37,296 nucleotides of DNA from Lysobacterales bacterium (GTDB lineage: Bacteria > Pseudomonadota > Gammaproteobacteria > Steroidobacterales > Steroidobacteraceae): NCBI GenBank assembly GCA_003819815.1, contig RPQJ01000024.1:1-37296 (forward strand). The letters run 5' to 3'. Positions 32,345 through 37,296 of this stretch are shown in pieces (position 1 is the first letter of the stretch; the number at the start of each line of letters is the position of its first letter). Under the pieces are notes generated by a model. The model ran no database searches, was not told the DNA's origin, and saw only the letters and a program-made list of their open reading frames with translations. The position numbers and the translations under genes are program-made.

Positions 32345-34216
32345 ATGGATACCCGGCTCCTCCAGTATTACAACCGCGAGCTGCAGTTCATCCGCGAGAT
32401 GGGCGCAGAGTTCGCCGAGGCGTACCCGCGTATCGCGGCCCGGCTCGGCATGGACGGCATCGACTGCGCCGATCCGTACGTCGAGCGGCTGATCGAATCG
32501 TTCGCGTTCCTGGCGGCGCGAGTGCAGCTCAAGCTCGACGCTCGGCATCCGGATTTCACCCAGCACCTGCTGGAGATGGTCTATCCCTCGTTCTTGGCGC
32601 CGGTGCCCTCCGCGGCCGTCGTCGAGCTCGTGCCGACCCCGGCGGAGAGCAGCCTCAAGGAAGGTTTCAGGGTGCGGCGCGGCACGCCCCTGCGTGCCCA
32701 GGTCGGCGGCTCGGGCGGAACGCCCTGCGAGTACCGCACGGCCCACGACGTCGTGCTCTGGCCGCTCTCCGTGACCGGCGCACGCTACGTCGTGGGCACG
32801 AGCTCCTTCGCCTCGCCGGCGCTGCGACTCAATCCGCGCTGCCGCGGTGCGATCCGGCTCGACCTGCGCACCGACGAGGGCATCGCGCTCAGCGACCTGC
32901 CGCTCGATTCCCTGACCGTGTTCGTGTACGCCACGGCCGATCACGCGGGCAAGATCTACGAGCAAGTGCTCGCGAACGGCGTCGGCGTCGTGGTGCGTTC
33001 CAAGGCGTCGGGCCGCGCCGTGGCGCTGCCGGCGTCGGCGATACGCCCCGTCGGCTTCGACGACGAGGAAGCCCTGCTGCCGCTCGCTCCCCGCGGATTC
33101 GAAGGCTACAGGCTGCTCCAGGAATACTTCGCGTTCCCCGACCGGTTCCTGTTCTTCGCCGTCGACGGCCTGCGTGCGGCACTCGCGGATCTGGATGGAG
33201 GGGAGTTCGAGCTGCTGCTGCTCGTCGACCGTTGCCTGCCGGATCTCGAGAACGCGCTCGACGAGTCCCAGTTCCGCCTGAATTGCACGCCCGCGGTGAA
33301 CCTGTTCCCGCGCGCGCTGGATCGCATCCACCTCTCGGCACACGAGACCGAGCACCACGTCGTGCCCGACCTGAGCCGACCGATGGACTTCGAAGTCTAC
33401 GCCATCGACCGGATGGTCGGGATCGGCTCCGGCACTGACGCGCTGCTCGAGATCGCGCCGCTCTACTCGAATCATCACCGCAGCAGCGAGACCGACACGC
33501 GGGCTTACTACACCGTGCAGCGGCGGCCCCGCCTCGCGTCGCAGCGGCAGCAGCGCAGCGGCGCGCGGACAAGCTATCTCGGCTCCGAGTGCTACGTCTC
33601 GATCGTCGACTCACGCCAGCGCGAGCTGTCCGGCGAGATCCGACAACTCGACGTGAGCGCCCGCTGCACCAACCGCGACCTGCCGTTCGGCCTGAGCTTC
33701 GGCAAGTCGCGGCTCGAGTTCGATCTCGACGGCGGGGCCCCCGTGCAGACCGTCCGCTGCCTCGCCGGCCCGACGCAGCCGCGCCCGTCGTCGGCATTCG
33801 GCGACACGGCCTGGCACCTCATCGGGCACCTGACCCTCAATTACCTCTCGCTTTGCGATACCGACCCGGACAAGGGCGCCGAAATGCTTCGGCACCTTCT
33901 CGGGCTCCACGCCGACCCGAACGACCCCGTCGCCCACCGCCAGGTCGACGGCGTGCGCCGCGTCGCGCACCAACCCGTCGTGCGCCGCGTCCCGGGCGGT
34001 GGCCCGATCACCTACGGCCGCGGCCTGCAGGTGACGATCACGGTCGACGACTCGGCGTTCGAAGGCGCCGGCGCGCTGCGACTCGGCACCGTACTGCAGC
34101 GCTTCCTGTCCCGGCACGTCTCGATCAACTCGTTCGTCGAAGCAAGACTCCACTCCGCAGCGCGCGGTGAGATCAAGCAATGGCCGGCCCGGACAGGCAC
34201 TCGGCACAGCCTCTAG
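32345..34216 (+). CDS. tssF: Type VI secretion baseplate subunit TssF
   Basis: LLQYYNRELQFIREMGAEFAEAYPRIAARLGMDGIDCADPYVERLIESFAFLAARVQLKLD; GRGLQVTITVDDSAFEGAGALRLGTVLQRFLSRHVSINSFVE. Confidence 0.97.
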   Translation: MDTRLLQYYNRELQFIREMGAEFAEAYPRIAARLGMDGIDCADPYVERLIESFAFLAARVQLKLDARHPDFTQHLLEMVYPSFLAPVPSAAVVELVPTPAESSLKEGFRVRRGTPLRAQVGGSGGTPCEYRTAHDVVLWPLSVTGARYVVGTSSFASPALRLNPRCRGAIRLDLRTDEGIALSDLPLDSLTVFVYATADHAGKIYEQVLANGVGVVVRSKASGRAVALPASAIRPVGFDDEEALLPLAPRGFEGYRLLQEYFAFPDRFLFFAVDGLRAALADLDGGEFELLLLVDRCLPDLENALDESQFRLNCTPAVNLFPRALDRIHLSAHETEHHVVPDLSRPMDFEVYAIDRMVGIGSGTDALLEIAPLYSNHHRSSETDTRAYYTVQRRPRLASQRQQRSGARTSYLGSECYVSIVDSRQRELSGEIRQLDVSARCTNRDLPFGLSFGKSRLEFDLDGGAPVQTVRCLAGPTQPRPSSAFGDTAWHLIGHLTLNYLSLCDTDPDKGAEMLRHLLGLHADPNDPVAHRQVDGVRRVAHQPVVRRVPGGGPITYGRGLQVTITVDDSAFEGAGALRLGTVLQRFLSRHVSINSFVEARLHSAARGEIKQWPARTGTRHSL

Positions 34217-35205
34217 CGGCGGTCGAGCAGCTCGGGCGGGAACCGTACCGCTTCAGCCTGTTCGCCGCCCTGCGCGTGCTCGAGCGCGCCGATCCTGCGC
34301 GACCGCGACTCGGCGAGGCGCGCCGGGCGGCCGACGACCGGGTGCGCATCGAGCAGCTGCCTCACCTCACGTTCGCGCCGAGCGACGTCGCGACGTTTCA
34401 GGCGACCAGCGGCGGAAAGCTCCGGATCGCCCAGTTCGGCTTCGGCGTCTTCGGTCCGAACGGCGCGCTGCCGTCGCACCTTTCGGAGTACGCGTTCGAG
34501 CGCCGGCGGCACCACGACGACGGCGCCGTCAGCGATTTCGTCAACCTCTTCCAGCATCGCATGACGGCGCTGTTCTATCGCGCATGGGCCGAAGCCGACC
34601 CGGTCGCGAGCCACTCCCGGCCCGACGACGACGATTTCGCCACGTATCTCGGAGCGCTCGCGGGGCTCGCGGGCGCGCCCGCGCTCGGTCGCGACTCGGT
34701 GAGCGACTACGCAAAGCTCTTTCGAGCCGGCCTGCTGGCCTCGGCCTCGCGCCCCGCCGACGGCCTCGAGACCCTGCTCTCCGACTACTTCGGCCAGCGC
34801 GTCGCGGTCCGCGAGTTCGTCGGCGGCTGGCTTCGAGTGCCGGACGGCCTGCGCACACGCCTCGGCGAGACGGACGGGTACGCGACGCTCGGCCGGGACG
34901 CGACGCTCGGCACGTCCTCGTGGCAGCGGCAGAGCCGCTTCGAGCTCGCGATCGGGCCGCTGCGGTTCGAGGAGTTCCTGCAGTTCCTGCCCGGGTCCCG
35001 CGCGCTGCGCGCGCTCGGGGACCTGGTCCGGTTGTACACGTCCGGAGAGTGGTCGTGGCAGGTGCGCCTGCTGGTCGACGACGGCGACGCGCCGGGCGTC
35101 TCGCTCGGCAAGGTCGGGCGCCTCGGCTGGACGAGCTGGCTCGGCGGCAAGCGCGGCATCGCGTCCGACGTGGTGCTGCAGGAAGGACACGCGGCGGCCG
35201 CCTGA
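34180..35205 (+). CDS. tssG: Type VI secretion baseplate subunit TssG
   Basis: LGREPYRFSLFAALRVLERADPARPRLGEARRAADDRVRI; FGVFGPNGALPSHLSEYAFER; start overlaps tssF by 37 nt. Confidence 0.94.
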   Translation: MAGPDRHSAQPLAAVEQLGREPYRFSLFAALRVLERADPARPRLGEARRAADDRVRIEQLPHLTFAPSDVATFQATSGGKLRIAQFGFGVFGPNGALPSHLSEYAFERRRHHDDGAVSDFVNLFQHRMTALFYRAWAEADPVASHSRPDDDDFATYLGALAGLAGAPALGRDSVSDYAKLFRAGLLASASRPADGLETLLSDYFGQRVAVREFVGGWLRVPDGLRTRLGETDGYATLGRDATLGTSSWQRQSRFELAIGPLRFEEFLQFLPGSRALRALGDLVRLYTSGEWSWQVRLLVDDGDAPGVSLGKVGRLGWTSWLGGKRGIASDVVLQEGHAAAA

Positions 35206-35262
35206 AACGGCGGTTCGGAACCCATGGATTCGCAAGCCAAAGGCTAAAGGTGGAGAGGCAGC

Positions 35263-37296
35263 ATGAGTGACATCAGCCGGGTCGCATTGTTCGGCAAGCT
35301 GAACAGCGTCGGGTACAAGGCGATCGAGGGCGCGACGGTCTTCTGCAAGTTGCGGGGCAACCCGTACGTCGAGGTGGTGCACTGGCTGCACCAGATCCTG
35401 CAGCTGCAGAACTCGGACATCCACTGCATCGTCCGCGCGTTCTCGCTCGACCCGGCGAAATTCGCGCGCGACGTCACCGAGACGCTCGACCGCCTGCCGC
35501 GCGGGGCCACGTCGATCTCCGACCTCTCGCCGCACATCGAGGATTCGGTGGAGCGCGCGTGGGTGTGGGCCACGCTCAAGTACGGCGACACGCAGGTGCG
35601 CACCGGCTATCTCGTGGTCGCGATGCTCAAGACGCCGACGCTCAGGAACCTGCTGAGCGGCATCTCGCGCGAATTCGACAAGGTCAAGGTCGACCAGCTG
35701 GTCGAGGACTTCGAGCAGATCTGCGCGAGTTCGCCCGAGAAGACGCTTGCGGCGAGCGACGGCAGCCAGCTGAGCGGTCAGGCCGCCCCGGGCGAGGCGA
35801 GCGGCGCCATGGCGCCCGCGCAGATGGGCAAGCAGGAGGCGCTGAAGAAATTCACCGTCGACCTCACCGAGCAGGCCCGCGGCGGCAAGATGGACCCGAT
35901 CGTCGGTCGCGACGACGAGATCCGGCAGGTGATCGACATCCTGATGCGCCGCCGGCAGAACAACCCGATCCTCGTCGGCGAGGCCGGCGTCGGCAAGACG
36001 GCGGTCGTGGAGGGCTTCGCGCAGCGCATCGCGCGCGGCGACGTGCCGCCGAGCCTCAAAGAGGTCGAACTGCGCGCGCTCGACGTGGGCCTGCTGCAGG
36101 CCGGCGCCAGCATGAAGGGCGAATTCGAGCAGCGCCTGCGCTCGGTCATCGACGAGGTGCAGTCGAGCCCGAAGCCGGTCATCCTCTTCATCGACGAGAC
36201 GCACACGCTCGTGGGCGCGGGCGGCGCCGCCGGCACCGGCGACGCGGCCAATCTCCTCAAGCCCGCGCTCGCGCGCGGCACGCTGCGCACGGTCGGTGCG
36301 ACCACGTTCGCCGAATACAAGAAGCACATCGAGAAGGATCCCGCGCTCACCCGGCGCTTCCAGACCGTTCAGGTCGACGAGCCCGACGAGCCCAAGGCCA
36401 TCCTGATGATGCGCGGCGTGGCGAGCACGATGGAGAAGCACCACCAGGTGCAGATCCTCGACGAGGCGCTCGAGGCGGCCGTGAAATTGAGCCACCGCTA
36501 CATCCCGGCGCGCCAGCTGCCGGACAAGAGCGTGAGCCTGCTCGATACCGCCTGCGCGCGCGTGGCGGTGAGCCTGCATGCGACGCCGGCGGAGGTGGAC
36601 GACAGCCGCAAGCGCATCGAGGCGTTCGAGACGGAACTTGCCATCATCGGTCGCGAGAAGGCCATCGGCGTCGACATCGGCAGCCGCGAGGCCGAGGCCG
36701 ACGAGCAGCTTGCGGCCGAACGCAAGCGGCTGGCGGAGCTCGAGGCCCGGTGGGCCGAGGAGCGTACGCTGGTCGACGAGCTGCTCGCGCTGCGAGCAAA
36801 GCTGCGTGCGGGAATCAAGCCCGTCGAGGGCACGGGCAGCAAGCTCGAGGCCGAGGCCACGGCCGAGTCGGGCGGGGCCGCGGCGCCGATCGACGGTGCC
36901 GAGCGCGAGGCGCAGATGGCCCGGTTGCAGGAAGTACAGAAGCAGCTCGCCGAACTGCAGGGCGAGAATCCGCTGATCCTGCCGACCGTCGACTACCAGG
37001 CCGTGGCGGCCGTGGTGGGTGACTGGACCGGGATCCCGGTCGGCCGCATGGCGCGCAACGAGATCGAGACGATCCTGAAGGTGGCCGACAGCCTGGCGCA
37101 GCGCGTGATCGGGCAGGACCACGCGATGCACATGATCGCCAAGCGCATCCAGACCTCGCGCGCGGGTCTGGACAATCCGAGCAAGCCGATCGGCGTCTTC
37201 ATGCTGGCGGGCACCTCCGGCGTCGGCAAGACCGAAACGGCGCTCGCGCTGGCCGAGGCGCTGTACGGCGGCGAGCAGAACCTGATCACCATCAAC
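35263..37296 (+). CDS. clpV: Type VI secretion ATPase TssH/ClpV, 3' truncated by window edge
   Basis: Open in frame to the window end; not in the supplied ORF track. MSDISRVALFGKLNSVGYKAIEGATVFCKLRGNPYVEVVHWLHQIL; GEAGVGKTAVVEGFAQRIA; LFIDETHTLVGAGG; FMLAGTSGVGKTETALALAEALYGG. Confidence 0.96.
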   Translation, partial: MSDISRVALFGKLNSVGYKAIEGATVFCKLRGNPYVEVVHWLHQILQLQNSDIHCIVRAFSLDPAKFARDVTETLDRLPRGATSISDLSPHIEDSVERAWVWATLKYGDTQVRTGYLVVAMLKTPTLRNLLSGISREFDKVKVDQLVEDFEQICASSPEKTLAASDGSQLSGQAAPGEASGAMAPAQMGKQEALKKFTVDLTEQARGGKMDPIVGRDDEIRQVIDILMRRRQNNPILVGEAGVGKTAVVEGFAQRIARGDVPPSLKEVELRALDVGLLQAGASMKGEFEQRLRSVIDEVQSSPKPVILFIDETHTLVGAGGAAGTGDAANLLKPALARGTLRTVGATTFAEYKKHIEKDPALTRRFQTVQVDEPDEPKAILMMRGVASTMEKHHQVQILDEALEAAVKLSHRYIPARQLPDKSVSLLDTACARVAVSLHATPAEVDDSRKRIEAFETELAIIGREKAIGVDIGSREAEADEQLAAERKRLAELEARWAEERTLVDELLALRAKLRAGIKPVEGTGSKLEAEATAESGGAAAPIDGAEREAQMARLQEVQKQLAELQGENPLILPTVDYQAVAAVVGDWTGIPVGRMARNEIETILKVADSLAQRVIGQDHAMHMIAKRIQTSRAGLDNPSKPIGVFMLAGTSGVGKTETALALAEALYGGEQNLITIN

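Noticed and set aside
34213-37131. 972-codon minus-strand ORF antisense to tssG and clpV
   Set aside because: Sits opposite two well-supported genes, has low-complexity Arg/Leu/Asp/His composition and no family motif; typical GC-driven shadow ORF.

Overview
High-GC proteobacterial chromosomal segment (probably gamma-like by gene content; taxonomy not determined), densely coding, with no rRNA, tRNA, CRISPR or mobile element recognised. From left to right: (1) the 3' end of glnE; (2) an LPS inner-core block (DUF6165, zinc-finger protein, GT9 heptosyltransferase, Kdo kinase, waaA) converging on a pcm-tolC pair; (3) a PAS-GGDEF-EAL protein, a MOSC protein, a PaaI thioesterase, small membrane proteins, an N-terminally extended SlyX, a MaoC-like protein and kynureninase; (4) a coherent-looking arginine-polymer/dipeptide catabolic neighbourhood: TauE-like transporter, OPT peptide transporter, exported cyanophycinase, AstE/AspA-family Zn hydrolase, Lrp/AsnC regulator, ornithine cyclodeaminase and arginase; (5) AlaX; (6) a SUMF1-like protein and a transmembrane Ser/Thr kinase with a DUF4124-like tail, divergent from (7) a type VI secretion operon tssA-tssB-tssC-hcp-tagJ-tssE-tssF-tssG-clpV that runs off the right edge. 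The strongest leads are: a cyanophycin-scavenging cluster in which an AstE/AspA homologue may be the missing beta-Asp-Arg hydrolase; hcp bracketed by two perfect GC-rich hairpins; a TssE with an insertion of about 100 aa; an in-frame 13-codon leader ORF abutting tssA; and the kinase/SUMF1 regulatory module. All calls come from reading the sequence and motif recall; no database search was run.
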